A stretch of DNA of 64,000 nucleotides from Kitasatospora humi. GTDB lineage: Bacteria; Actinomycetota; Actinomycetes; Streptomycetales; Streptomycetaceae. The notes below the pieces were generated by a model, which ran no database searches, had not been told where the DNA came from, and saw only the letters and a program-made list of their open reading frames with translations. Location of the stretch: assembly GCF_020907985.1 (NCBI RefSeq), contig NZ_JAJJPA010000034.1, positions 1-64,000 of the forward strand. The letters run 5' to 3'. Both the position numbers and the translations under genes were made by a program. The number at the start of each line of letters is the position of its first letter. The stretch's first letter is position 1. This document shows, one piece after another, positions 45,983 through 53,946 of the stretch.

Positions 45983-48349
45983 TCAGGCGGCGCGGCGGTC
46001 GCTCTGCCGGGGGATCCACGGACGGACGGGCGGCGTCGGGGTGCTCGGGGCGTCGGGGTGGGGCCGGAGCAGCCGCAGCACCGTGGCCGTGCCGGCGGCG
46101 GCGCGCCGCTCGTCCACGGGCGGGGCGGGCGGCGCCGGTGCCGCGCCGCCGAGCGGGCCGGCGGCGACCCTGGCCCCGACGGCGCGCCGGACGCCCGCCT
46201 CCAGGCCGGCGAAGGTGCGCCGCAGCAGCGGGAGCAGCTCGATGAACGCGTCCTCGGGCACCTCGGCCAGCCAGGCGTCCAGCAGCGCGAGCAACCGCGG
46301 ATCGTGCAGCAGCAGGGCGCCGCCGCCGGCCAGGAAGCCCTCCACCCAGCCCGCGGCGTCGCTCGGGGCGCTCGCCCGGGAGAGCGCGAGCCGCAGCCGC
46401 TGCCCGGCCGCGGCCGGGTCCAGCCGCCCGTCGTCCAGCAGCAGCCGCACCGCGCGGCCGCGCAGCAGGCCCGGCACGCCGGTGGCCGCCCCGGCGGCCG
46501 GCTCGCACCGGCTGATCCCGGCCAGCGCGGCGGCCCAGCGGTCCGCCACCGACCGGTCGGCCGGTTCGGCGAGCAGCCCGATGGCGGTGTGCACGGCGTC
46601 GATCCGCCGGCGCATGGCGGCGGCGCCCTCGGCGTCCAGTCCGGTGCAGGCGGGGGCCAGGCCGACGCGGATCCGGTCAGCCAGACTCCGGGCCACACCG
46701 TGCAGGGCGCGGGCGTCGGTGCCGCGCACGTCGCCGTAGCGCAGGGCGCGGACCAGGGCCGGCAGGGCGTCGGCCAGTTGTGCGGTGTCGGTGTCCAGGG
46801 CGGCGCGGTCGGCGAGCGCGCGCAGCACGGCGGGCAGGGCGTCGGGCAGGGCGGCGACCAGGCACCGCTCGGCCAGCCGGGTGAGGTCGGCGAGCCGCTC
46901 GGCCCGCGCCGCCCGCTCGGTCACCTTGGCGGTCGCCGCCGCGGCCACGGTGGTGCCCCAGGCGGCGGCCTCCACCAGCCGGACCGCGAACTCCGGCTCC
47001 CAGCGCAGCCGCCAGCTCTCCCGGAAGGTGCCGGTGGAGCGGCCCGGGCCGGTGGTCTCGGTGCCCCAGCCCAGGCCGAGCAGCCGGAGCCGGTGCAGCA
47101 GCCGGGAGCGGTCGGCGTCCAGCTCCTTGCGCAGGTCCAGGACGAGCTCGCGCTCCTCGGGCTCCGGGCGCAGCCGCAGCGACCGCTGCAGCCGGGTGAG
47201 GTCGCGCTGCAGCGGCACGGTCGGGGTGTCGGGCGGCACCGTGCCGAGCGCCTCGCCCACCACCAGCCGGTCGTGCACCAGGGCCAGGGCCACCTCGGAA
47301 CCGTCGCAGAGCACCGCCCGCACGGCCTCCATGGTCTCGGCCGGCCCGGCGAGGGGCCGACCGCGCAGGGCGGCCAGGGTCTCGGCGAGCCGGACCGCCT
47401 CGATCACCTGGGCCGGGGAGACCGGGTGGTCGGCGGCCCGCAGCAGCTCGGCGGCACGGGCCAGCCAGCCGGCCACGGCGCGCGCCGGCCGGCTCCCGGC
47501 GGTCTCGAACAGGTGCTGGTACCAGCCGGGGGACTCGACGCCGGCGCCGTAGCCGGTGTGCTGGGCCAGCCGGCGGTGGGTCCACGGCACCCAGGTGACC
47601 TCGGTCCGCACCTTCTTCGGCAGCCCGGCCAGCAGCTCCCGGTCGGCGGTCGCGCTGCCGGGGGCGCTCGCGGTGGCCAGGGCCGGCACGTGCCAGGCGC
47701 CGCAGACCACCGCGATCCGCCGGTGGCCCGCCCGCCGGGCGGCGCGCAGCTGCCGGCGCATGAACGCCTCGCGCAGCTGCTCGCGCCGCCCGGCAGGGGC
47801 GACCCCGGGCGAGCCCGGGGTCCCCACCGGATCGTCGAACCGCAGGGCGGCCATCGCCTCGGCCACCGCGTGGAAGCAGGCGAGCGGGTCCTCCCCCGGG
47901 GCCCGGTGCTCGACCACGTCCTCCCACCAGGCCTCCGCGTCGGCCCGGCCGGCCACCGCGGCCAGTCGGACGATCGGATCGATTCCCCTGCCGTCACCGT
48001 GACTTGGCGCGGATTCCGCCCGGTCCAGGGCGAAGCCGGTGGCGGCCGGCAGGTCGATGAACCGGACCGGGACGCCGGCGTCCAGCGCGTGGCGGATCGC
48101 CACCCACTCCGGCGAGAACGCCGCGAACGGCCAGAACGCCGCGCGCGCCGGTTCGTCCACCGCGTGCGCCAGCAGCGCGACCGGCGGCACCATCTCCTCC
48201 CGCCCCGCCAGGGCGATGATCGGATCCGCCTCCGGGGGCCCCTCCACCAGCACCGCGTCCGGCCGCAGCGCGGCCAGTGCCGCGACCACCGCGCGGGCCG
48301 AACCGGGCCCGTGGTGGCGCACTCCCAGCAGGGTCACCTCGCCAGTCAT
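45983..48349 (-). CDS. DUF5682 family protein, possible TIKI/EreA/ChaN-type hydrolase
   Basis: A 788-residue protein of unknown function. The N-terminus has GVRHHGPGSA (His12-His13), VLVEGPPE (Glu36, Glu40), a later REQLREAFMRRQLRAA, and VCGAWHVPAL (His220). The His/Glu/Arg pattern recalls the EreA/ChaN/TIKI hydrolase fold; this is an inference by eye. The rest (about 300-788) is Ala/Leu/Arg-rich and helical, probably a repeat scaffold. ATG 48349 follows AGGA at 8 nt. It is 68 bp from the MoxR-type ATPase gene and 13 bp from the vWA gene, so the three likely form one transcript and complex. Confidence 0.82.
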   Translation of the reverse strand: MTGEVTLLGVRHHGPGSARAVVAALAALRPDAVLVEGPPEADPIIALAGREEMVPPVALLAHAVDEPARAAFWPFAAFSPEWVAIRHALDAGVPVRFIDLPAATGFALDRAESAPSHGDGRGIDPIVRLAAVAGRADAEAWWEDVVEHRAPGEDPLACFHAVAEAMAALRFDDPVGTPGSPGVAPAGRREQLREAFMRRQLRAARRAGHRRIAVVCGAWHVPALATASAPGSATADRELLAGLPKKVRTEVTWVPWTHRRLAQHTGYGAGVESPGWYQHLFETAGSRPARAVAGWLARAAELLRAADHPVSPAQVIEAVRLAETLAALRGRPLAGPAETMEAVRAVLCDGSEVALALVHDRLVVGEALGTVPPDTPTVPLQRDLTRLQRSLRLRPEPEERELVLDLRKELDADRSRLLHRLRLLGLGWGTETTGPGRSTGTFRESWRLRWEPEFAVRLVEAAAWGTTVAAAATAKVTERAARAERLADLTRLAERCLVAALPDALPAVLRALADRAALDTDTAQLADALPALVRALRYGDVRGTDARALHGVARSLADRIRVGLAPACTGLDAEGAAAMRRRIDAVHTAIGLLAEPADRSVADRWAAALAGISRCEPAAGAATGVPGLLRGRAVRLLLDDGRLDPAAAGQRLRLALSRASAPSDAAGWVEGFLAGGGALLLHDPRLLALLDAWLAEVPEDAFIELLPLLRRTFAGLEAGVRRAVGARVAAGPLGGAAPAPPAPPVDERRAAAGTATVLRLLRPHPDAPSTPTPPVRPWIPRQSDRRAA

Positions 48350-48417
48350 CTTCGTGTTCCTCTCCCCCTGTTTTTCGTTGCTCGGCCGGAGCCCCGGCCG
48401 TCCTTCGACCGCCTGGC

Positions 48418-49518
48418 TCAGTCGGCCAGTTCGTGGGCCGCCCGGTAGAAGTCCTGCCAGCCGTCCCGGTCGCGCAGCACCCCCTCCAGGTACTCGCGCC
48501 ACACCGCCGGGTCGCTCGTCCGATCCCGAACGACCGCGCCCAGCACGCCGGTTGCCACGTCGGCCGGACGCAGCACGCCGTCACCGAAGTGCGCGGCGAG
48601 CGCGAGTCCGTTGGTGACCACCGAGATCGCCTCGGCGGTGGAGAGGGTGCCGGTCGGGGTCCGGACCTTGGTCCGGCCGTCGATGGTCAGGCCGTCGCGC
48701 AGCTCGCGGAAGACCGTCACCACCCGTCTGATCTCCTGCGCACCGCCCGGCAGCTCGGGCAGTTCCAGGGCGCGGCCCAGCTGCCCGACCCGTCGGCTGA
48801 CGATCTCGACCTCGTCGTCGAGCGTCGCCGGCAGCGGCAGGACCACCGTGTTGAAACGGCGGCGCAGCGCACTGGAGACGTCATGCACTCCGCGGTCGCG
48901 ATCGTTGGCGGTGGCGATCAGGTTGAACCCGCGGACAGCCTGAGTCTCGCTGCTCAACTCCGGTATCGGCAACGTCTTTTCCGACAGCACGGTGATCAGG
49001 GCGTCCTGCACGTCGGAGGGCATCCGGGTGAGCTCCTCGACCCTGACGATCTTGCCGTCGGCCATCGCGCGGAGCACCGGCGAGGGCACCAGGGCGGCCC
49101 GGCTGGGACCGTTCGCCAGCAGCTGGGCGTAGTTCCAGCCGTACCGCACGGCCTCCTCCGCGGTGCCCGCGGTGCCCTGGACCAGCAGCGTGGAGTCGCC
49201 GCTGATCGCGGCCGCAAGGTGCTCGGACACCCAGGTCTTGGCCGTCCCCGGCACCCCGAGCAGCAGCAGCGCCCGGTCGGTGGCCAGCGTGCTCACCGCC
49301 ACCTCGACGATCCGCCGCGGCCCCACGTACTTCGGCGTGATCACGGTGCCGTCCGGCAGCCGGGTGCCCAGCAGGTACGCGGCCACCGCCCACGGCGACA
49401 GCCGCCACCCCGGCGGGCGCGGCCGGTCGTCCGACGCGGCCAGCGCCGCCAGCTCCCCGGCGAACGCCTCCTCCGCGTGGGCGCGCAGGACCGGTGCGGT
49501 GGTCTTCTCATCGCTCAT
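48418..49518 (-). CDS. MoxR-type AAA+ ATPase
   Basis: A 366-residue ATPase. Walker A is GVPGTAKTW near residues 85-93 (Ala in place of the common Gly before Lys). A Walker B-type strand KIVRVEELTRMP carries the catalytic Glu pair, sensor-1 is LIATANDRDRG and the Arg-finger region is SSALRRRFNTV. MoxR ATPases act as chaperone-like remodelers with vWA partners. ATG 49518 follows GAGGAGG. The gene is the first of the leftward MoxR-DUF5682-vWA transcript and is divergent from the Uma2-SWIM-DUF5691 genes across 203 bp. Confidence 0.9.
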   Translation of the reverse strand: MSDEKTTAPVLRAHAEEAFAGELAALAASDDRPRPPGWRLSPWAVAAYLLGTRLPDGTVITPKYVGPRRIVEVAVSTLATDRALLLLGVPGTAKTWVSEHLAAAISGDSTLLVQGTAGTAEEAVRYGWNYAQLLANGPSRAALVPSPVLRAMADGKIVRVEELTRMPSDVQDALITVLSEKTLPIPELSSETQAVRGFNLIATANDRDRGVHDVSSALRRRFNTVVLPLPATLDDEVEIVSRRVGQLGRALELPELPGGAQEIRRVVTVFRELRDGLTIDGRTKVRTPTGTLSTAEAISVVTNGLALAAHFGDGVLRPADVATGVLGAVVRDRTSDPAVWREYLEGVLRDRDGWQDFYRAAHELAD

Positions 49519-49689
49519 TCGAGGGCTCCTCCTCGTCGCCCGACACGGCGGGCACGGTGCCCGGGGTCGGTGGGTGGCTGGGAGCATCACTGCAGGTGGC
49601 AGGCGTCGGCGCGGTCGCCGCGACCGGCTTGCGGGAACCACTCTGCACCCAGGGACTGACAAGTCACCGGTGTCGGAGGGTGCCGCGGC

Positions 49690-49695
49690 TACGAT
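49690..49695 (+). promoter_or_regulatory. Candidate -10 for the Uma2-SWIM-DUF5691 unit
   Basis: TACGAT fits TANNNT and ends 26 nt before the Uma2 ATG, leaving room for a short leader with GGAGGAGG. No -35 is convincing. The rest of the 203-bp divergent spacer shows no gene. Confidence 0.35.
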
Positions 49696-49721
49696 GAAGA
49701 TGAGCTGGAGGAGGCGCGGAG

Positions 49722-50288
49722 ATGACCGCCATGGCGACGACCAACGCACACGATCTGGTGCGCCTGCTCGAATCGATCCCCGAGCTGGACGCCTACCGCG
49801 TCGAGCTCATCGACGGAAAGATCGTGATGCTCCCGTCCGCCGCCCCGTTCCACAACTTCATCCAAGCCAATGCCGCGAGTCAGTTCATCCAACGCGGCTG
49901 GTGGGCCATGACCGAGCAGGCCCTGGTGTCCCCGGAGGCCTCGTTCGAGCCGAAGCCGGACATCGCCGTCACCACCCATGAGTTGGCCGCCGACAACCTC
50001 AATCCGTTCCCCGCCGAGCGCGCCGCCATCACCGTGGAGATCGTCTCCACCGACCGCGACGGCGACTACGCCAAGAAGCGCTTCTGGTACGCCATCAGCG
50101 GCGTCCCGCTCTACGTGATCATCGACCCGAACGACGGTGTCTGGGAGCTGCACTCCGGTGCCCGGGGCGGCGACTACCGGATCGTCGAGCGCGGCGAGTT
50201 CGGGGAACCCATCGAGCTGCCCGAGCCGTTCGCGTTCCCCCTCGACACCTCCGCCTTCAAGGTCTACCCGCCCAAGCCGCCGCGCTGA
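49722..50288 (+). CDS. Uma2 family (DUF820) PD-(D/E)XK nuclease-like protein
   Basis: A 188-residue member of the same family as the gene at 1278. Core elements are VELIDGKIVMLP near the start, EPKPDIAVT with the catalytic-type Asp, VEIVSTDRDGDYAKKRFWY supplying Glu and Lys, and VPLYVIIDPNDGVW. ATG 49722 has GGAGGAGG at 7 nt; ATG 49731 is a second option. It sits as the first plus-strand gene in the middle of a MoxR/vWA/SWIM/DUF5691 cluster, 34 bp before the SWIM gene. Whether it belongs functionally, or inserted into the divergent spacer, is open. Codon use is somewhat less GC-biased than the flanking genes. Confidence 0.85.
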   Translation: MTAMATTNAHDLVRLLESIPELDAYRVELIDGKIVMLPSAAPFHNFIQANAASQFIQRGWWAMTEQALVSPEASFEPKPDIAVTTHELAADNLNPFPAERAAITVEIVSTDRDGDYAKKRFWYAISGVPLYVIIDPNDGVWELHSGARGGDYRIVERGEFGEPIELPEPFAFPLDTSAFKVYPPKPPR

Positions 50289-50322
50289 CCCGCTGTCAGT
50301 CCCCCGCCCTAACGTTCCCTCC

Positions 50323-51642
50323 ATGGACGAACGTTGGAGCACCGACCGGGTCCGCGCGCTGACGTCCGACAGCGCCGTGCTGCGGGCCGCCGAGCGGCTG
50401 GCCGAGCCGGCGCCCTGGGCGCTGGCCGGGGCCGGCCGGGGGGCGGTCTGGGGGCTGTGCCGGGGCGGCGGGAGGGCGCCGTACCGGGTGGTGGTCGAGC
50501 CGGCCGGGCCCGACTGGCAGTGCGGGTGCGCCGGTCGGCAGCGCCCCTGCCGGCACGTGCTGGGCCTGCTGCTGCTGTGGGCCGCGAGCCCCGAGGCGGT
50601 GCCCGGCAGCACCGAACCGCCCGGCTGGGCGGCTTCCTGGCTGGCCGAGCGGGTGCCGAGCCCGCTGGAGGGCACCGCGCACGGCACCGCCCCGGCCGAC
50701 CCGGCCGCCGCCCGCCGGGCCGAGCGGCGCGCCGCCCGGGTGGCGGCCGGCGCCCAGGAGCTGCGGCTGCGGCTGGCCGACCGGATCCGGCGCGGCCTGG
50801 CCGATCCGGGCACCGCGGGCGGCTGGGGAGAGGTGGCGGCCCGGATGGTCGACGCGCAGGCCCCCGGACTGGCCGCCGGCGCCCGCGAGCTGGCCGGGCT
50901 GACGGGCGACCAGCAGCTGGCCGGCATCGCCCTGCTGGACCTGCTGGCCGCCGCCTACCAGCGGGTCGACGAGCTGCCCGAGCCGCTGGCCGCCACCGTG
51001 CGCACCCGGGTCGGCTTCACCACCGACTCCGCCGAGCTGTTGGCCGGCCGCACGGTCCGCGACCGCTGGCTGGTGCTCGGCAGCCAGGACCTGCCCGACG
51101 ACCGGCTGACGCAGCGCCGGATCTGGCTGCACGGCACCAAGACCGGCCGTCCCGCCCTGCTGCTGTGCTACGCCCCGCCCGGCCGGCTGCCCGAACTCGC
51201 GCTGCCCGTCGGCCGGGTGCTGGAGGCGGAGCTGGCCTACTACCCGGCCGCCGCCCCGCTGCGCGCGGTGCTCGGTGCGTCCTACGGGGTGCCCGAGCCC
51301 GGCCCGCTCGACCCGCCGCCCGGCTGCGGCCCCGCCGATGCCGCCGCCGACTACGGCGAGGCGGTCGCCGCCGACCCGTGGCAGACCGCCTGGCCGGTGG
51401 TGCTGTCGGAGGTGGCCGTGGTGCCCGGGCCGGACGGCTGGCTGCTGTCCGGCGGTCAACACGCCCTGCCGCTGCACCCGGACACCCCCGAGGCCGCCCG
51501 CTGGCTGCTCGCGGCGGTCTCCGGGGGCCACCCGGTGACCGTCTTCGGCGAGTGCGGCCACCAGGGGTTCCGTCCGGTCACGGTGTGGGACGGCACCGGC
51601 CGGCCGAGCAGCGTCACCCCGGCGACGGGAGCAGCCGCATGA
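50323..51642 (+). CDS. SWIM zinc-finger protein
   Basis: A 439-residue protein with a complete SWIM motif, Cys67-x-Cys69-x6-Cys76-x-His78, which binds zinc and is predicted to contact DNA or protein. The first 60 residues resemble the usual SWIM-associated strand region; residues 130-439 are mostly helical and lack known catalytic motifs. ATG 50323 is the first start after the Uma2 stop; the ribosome site is weak. Its stop overlaps the DUF5691 start by 4 nt (ATGA). In many bacteria SWIM and DUF5691 genes stand next to each other with AAA+/vWA genes. Confidence 0.87.
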   Translation: MDERWSTDRVRALTSDSAVLRAAERLAEPAPWALAGAGRGAVWGLCRGGGRAPYRVVVEPAGPDWQCGCAGRQRPCRHVLGLLLLWAASPEAVPGSTEPPGWAASWLAERVPSPLEGTAHGTAPADPAAARRAERRAARVAAGAQELRLRLADRIRRGLADPGTAGGWGEVAARMVDAQAPGLAAGARELAGLTGDQQLAGIALLDLLAAAYQRVDELPEPLAATVRTRVGFTTDSAELLAGRTVRDRWLVLGSQDLPDDRLTQRRIWLHGTKTGRPALLLCYAPPGRLPELALPVGRVLEAELAYYPAAAPLRAVLGASYGVPEPGPLDPPPGCGPADAAADYGEAVAADPWQTAWPVVLSEVAVVPGPDGWLLSGGQHALPLHPDTPEAARWLLAAVSGGHPVTVFGECGHQGFRPVTVWDGTGRPSSVTPATGAAA

Positions 51643-53225
51643 CCGCCGACACCGCTGCCGACCACTGGTCCGCCCTGCTCGGCACCGCCCTGCTCGGCAC
51701 CGACCGCCGGCCCCTGCCGCCCCCCGCCGGCCCGCCCGCCTACCGCGCGGCGGCCGCCGAGCTGGCCGGCCCGGACCACGCCACCGCCCTGCTGGAGCAG
51801 GCGGCGCTGGCCACCGTGCGCCGCCGGGCCGGTCTGCTGCCGCTGCCCGCCCCGACCGGGGCGCCCGTGCCCGCCGCACCCGACCCCCGCCCCGAGCTGC
51901 CCCAGGCCGCCGCCCGCCGGCTCACCGTGCTGCTGGCCGGCCGGGGCGGTGGCGGCCCCGCCAACCTCGCCGAGTTGCTGCCGCAGTGGCTGGTCGAGGC
52001 CCGCAGTCGCGGCTACCGGCCGCCCGCCGCGTTGGTGCCCGGGCTGCTGGAGGCGGCGCGGGCCAGGAACGAGGTGCGGGCGGACGCGGTGGCGCTGGCC
52101 GGACCGCTCGGCCGCTGGCTGGCCGAGCGGAACCCGCAGTGGCGGTTCGTGCTGCGCACCACCGCCGCCGAGTCGCCCACCGAGGCCGACCGGATCTGGC
52201 AGGAGGGGCTGTTCGCCGAGCGGGTCACCCATCTGACCAGGCTGCGCCGTCGCGATCCGGCCGCTGGGCTGGCGCTGCTGACCGGCAGTTGGGCGCGGGA
52301 GCGGGCCGAGGACCGGCTGCTCTTCCTGGACGCGCTGCAGGAGGGTCTGAGCCTGGCCGACGAGCCGTTCCTGGAGGCCGCGTTGGACGATCGCAGCAAG
52401 AACGTGCGGGCCACCGCCGCCGAGCTGCTGGCCGGTCTGCCGGGCTCCGCGCTGGGCCGCCGGATGGCCCGGCGGGCGCTGGCCGCCGTGGAGTTGGCCG
52501 CGGACGGCAGCCGGCTGCTGGTCACCCCGCCGGGCGAGGTCACGGCCCGGATGCGGCGCGACGGCGTGGCGCCCGACTCCCCGACCGGGCGCGGCGAGCA
52601 GGCCTGGCGGCTGGGCGAGGTGCTGGCCGCCACTCCGCTCGACACCTGGACCGGCACCTTCGGCTTGACGCCGGCTCAGCTGCTGGCGCTGCCGGTGGCC
52701 GACGCCGCGGACGGCGGGGCGCTGTGGCGCGAGGAGCTGCACGAGGCGTGGGCCCGGGCCGCGGTGCGCCAGCGCGACACCGGCTGGGCCCGGGTGCTGC
52801 TCGGTCCGGCGCCGAGGGACGGCCGGCCGGTGCGCGGGGCCGGTGCGCCGGCCAAGCTGCTCGCGGTGCTGCCGCCCGCCGAGCGGGCCGGCTGGACGGC
52901 CGCGTTCCTGCGCGGCCACGGGCTGGGGGACGCCTTCCAGCTGCTCGGTGCCTGCGCCACCCCGTGGACGCCGCCGCTGTCCACCGCGGTGGTGGCGGCG
53001 CTGGAGCGGGCCGCGGCCTCCGGCGCCTACCCGTGGAGCCACAGCGGGGTGCTCGGCCTGACCGAGCGCTCCTTGGCGCCGGCCACCGCGCCGGCCGTGG
53101 CGGCGCTGGCGGCCGACGCCGCCCCCGACACCGCCTGGGCCGAGACCTTCGACCGGCTGGCCCGGACCCTGCGGTTCCGGGCCGCGATGCTCGCGGAACT
53201 GGCCGGCCCGGCGGCACCGGGGTGA
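51639..53225 (+). CDS. DUF5691 family protein, HEAT-like repeats
   Basis: A 528-residue protein of unknown function. It begins with a short WSALLGTALLGTDRRPL block typical of DUF5691 and continues as Ala/Leu/Arg-rich helical repeats of about 40 residues, for example DEPFLEAALDDRSKNVRATA and its neighbours, which resemble HEAT repeats. No catalytic residues are evident, so a scaffold or adaptor role is likely. The start overlaps the SWIM gene stop, indicating coupled synthesis and probably a complex of the two proteins. The gene ends next to the 58-bp repeat array of the mutase small subunit. Confidence 0.83.
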   Translation: MTADTAADHWSALLGTALLGTDRRPLPPPAGPPAYRAAAAELAGPDHATALLEQAALATVRRRAGLLPLPAPTGAPVPAAPDPRPELPQAAARRLTVLLAGRGGGGPANLAELLPQWLVEARSRGYRPPAALVPGLLEAARARNEVRADAVALAGPLGRWLAERNPQWRFVLRTTAAESPTEADRIWQEGLFAERVTHLTRLRRRDPAAGLALLTGSWARERAEDRLLFLDALQEGLSLADEPFLEAALDDRSKNVRATAAELLAGLPGSALGRRMARRALAAVELAADGSRLLVTPPGEVTARMRRDGVAPDSPTGRGEQAWRLGEVLAATPLDTWTGTFGLTPAQLLALPVADAADGGALWREELHEAWARAAVRQRDTGWARVLLGPAPRDGRPVRGAGAPAKLLAVLPPAERAGWTAAFLRGHGLGDAFQLLGACATPWTPPLSTAVVAALERAAASGAYPWSHSGVLGLTERSLAPATAPAVAALAADAAPDTAWAETFDRLARTLRFRAAMLAELAGPAAPG

Positions 53226-53252
53226 CACCCGGCCGGGACCGACCCGGCGCGG

Positions 53253-53426
53253 GTGACTCAGCCGGCGTGACGCAGGTTGGCCTCGACCCAGGCGACCACG
53301 CCGCTGGTGGGTGACTCAGCCGGCGTGACGCAGGTCGGCCTCGACCCAGGCGACCACGCCGCTGGTGGGTGACTCAGCCGGCGTGACGCAGGTTGGCCTC
53401 GACCCAGGCGACCACGTCGCTGGTGG
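53253..53426. repeat. Three tandem copies of a 58-bp unit containing a gene 3' end
   Basis: Copies begin at 53253, 53311 and 53369. The third copy is the real end of the B12-subunit gene: the stop codon (53374-53376) and its last 17 or so codons. The first two copies lie beyond the stop toward DUF5691 and repeat the stop and the coding end. Copies 1 and 3 agree over their first 47 bases; copy 2 differs by one base there. Confidence 0.93.
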
Positions 53427-53781
53427 GCGTACCGGGGGTGAAGATGTCCGCCACGCCCATCGCCTTCAGCTCGGCGATGTCCGCGTCCGGGATGATCCCG
53501 CCGCAGAACACCTTGATGTCGGCCGCGTCGCGCTCCTTGAGCAGCTCGATCACCCGGGCGCAGAGCGTCATGTGGGCACCGGAGAGGATGGACAGGCCGA
53601 TGCCGTCCGCGTCCTCCTGGATCGCGGTGTCCACGACCTGCTCGGGCGTCTGGTGCAGGCCGGTGTAGATCACCTCCATGCCGGCGTCGCGCAGTGCGCG
53701 AGCGATCACCTTGGCGCCCCGGTCGTGGCCGTCGAGCCCCGGCTTGGCGACCACGACCCGGATCGGGCCAGACACACCCAT
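53374..53781 (-). CDS. icmB: Cobalamin-binding acyl-CoA mutase small subunit (IcmB-like)
   Basis: A 135-residue B12-binding domain protein, the size of isobutyryl-CoA mutase small subunit IcmB (about 136). The Asp17-x-His19-x-x-Gly22 motif supplies the lower cobalt ligand, and SILSGAH and FCGGIIP complete the nucleotide-loop sites. It needs a large-subunit partner: the B12-less mutase at 13532-15106 is one candidate, an IcmA elsewhere in the genome the other. ATG 53781 follows GGAGG at 5 nt; a frame to 53880 has no homology. Its 3' end is triplicated. Confidence 0.88.
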   Translation of the reverse strand: MGVSGPIRVVVAKPGLDGHDRGAKVIARALRDAGMEVIYTGLHQTPEQVVDTAIQEDADGIGLSILSGAHMTLCARVIELLKERDAADIKVFCGGIIPDADIAELKAMGVADIFTPGTPTSDVVAWVEANLRHAG

Positions 53782-53881
53782 CACTGCCTCCACGTTAACC
53801 AGCAATAACCGACCTGAGGGGAGGTTAGCGCCCGTGCCCCCGGGTCCACCGTCCCCGAGCCAAAGTGATGAGAAAATCACA

Positions 53882-53909
53882 GCCCAGGACCGGCGGACGA
53901 GTCCTGGGC
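53882..53909 (-). terminator. Hairpin after pcrA
   Basis: GCCCAGGAC (53882-53890) and GTCCTGGGC (53901-53909) form a 9-bp stem with a 10-nt loop, 38 nt beyond the pcrA stop on the minus strand. Confidence 0.7.
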
Positions 53910-53946
53910 CGTGCGTGGTGCGTGCCGCGGTGTCAGCTCCGACGGG

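Noticed and set aside
53253-53426. CRISPR array from regular 58-bp repeats
   Set aside because: There are no unique spacers between repeats; the units are contiguous and derive from the end of a gene.
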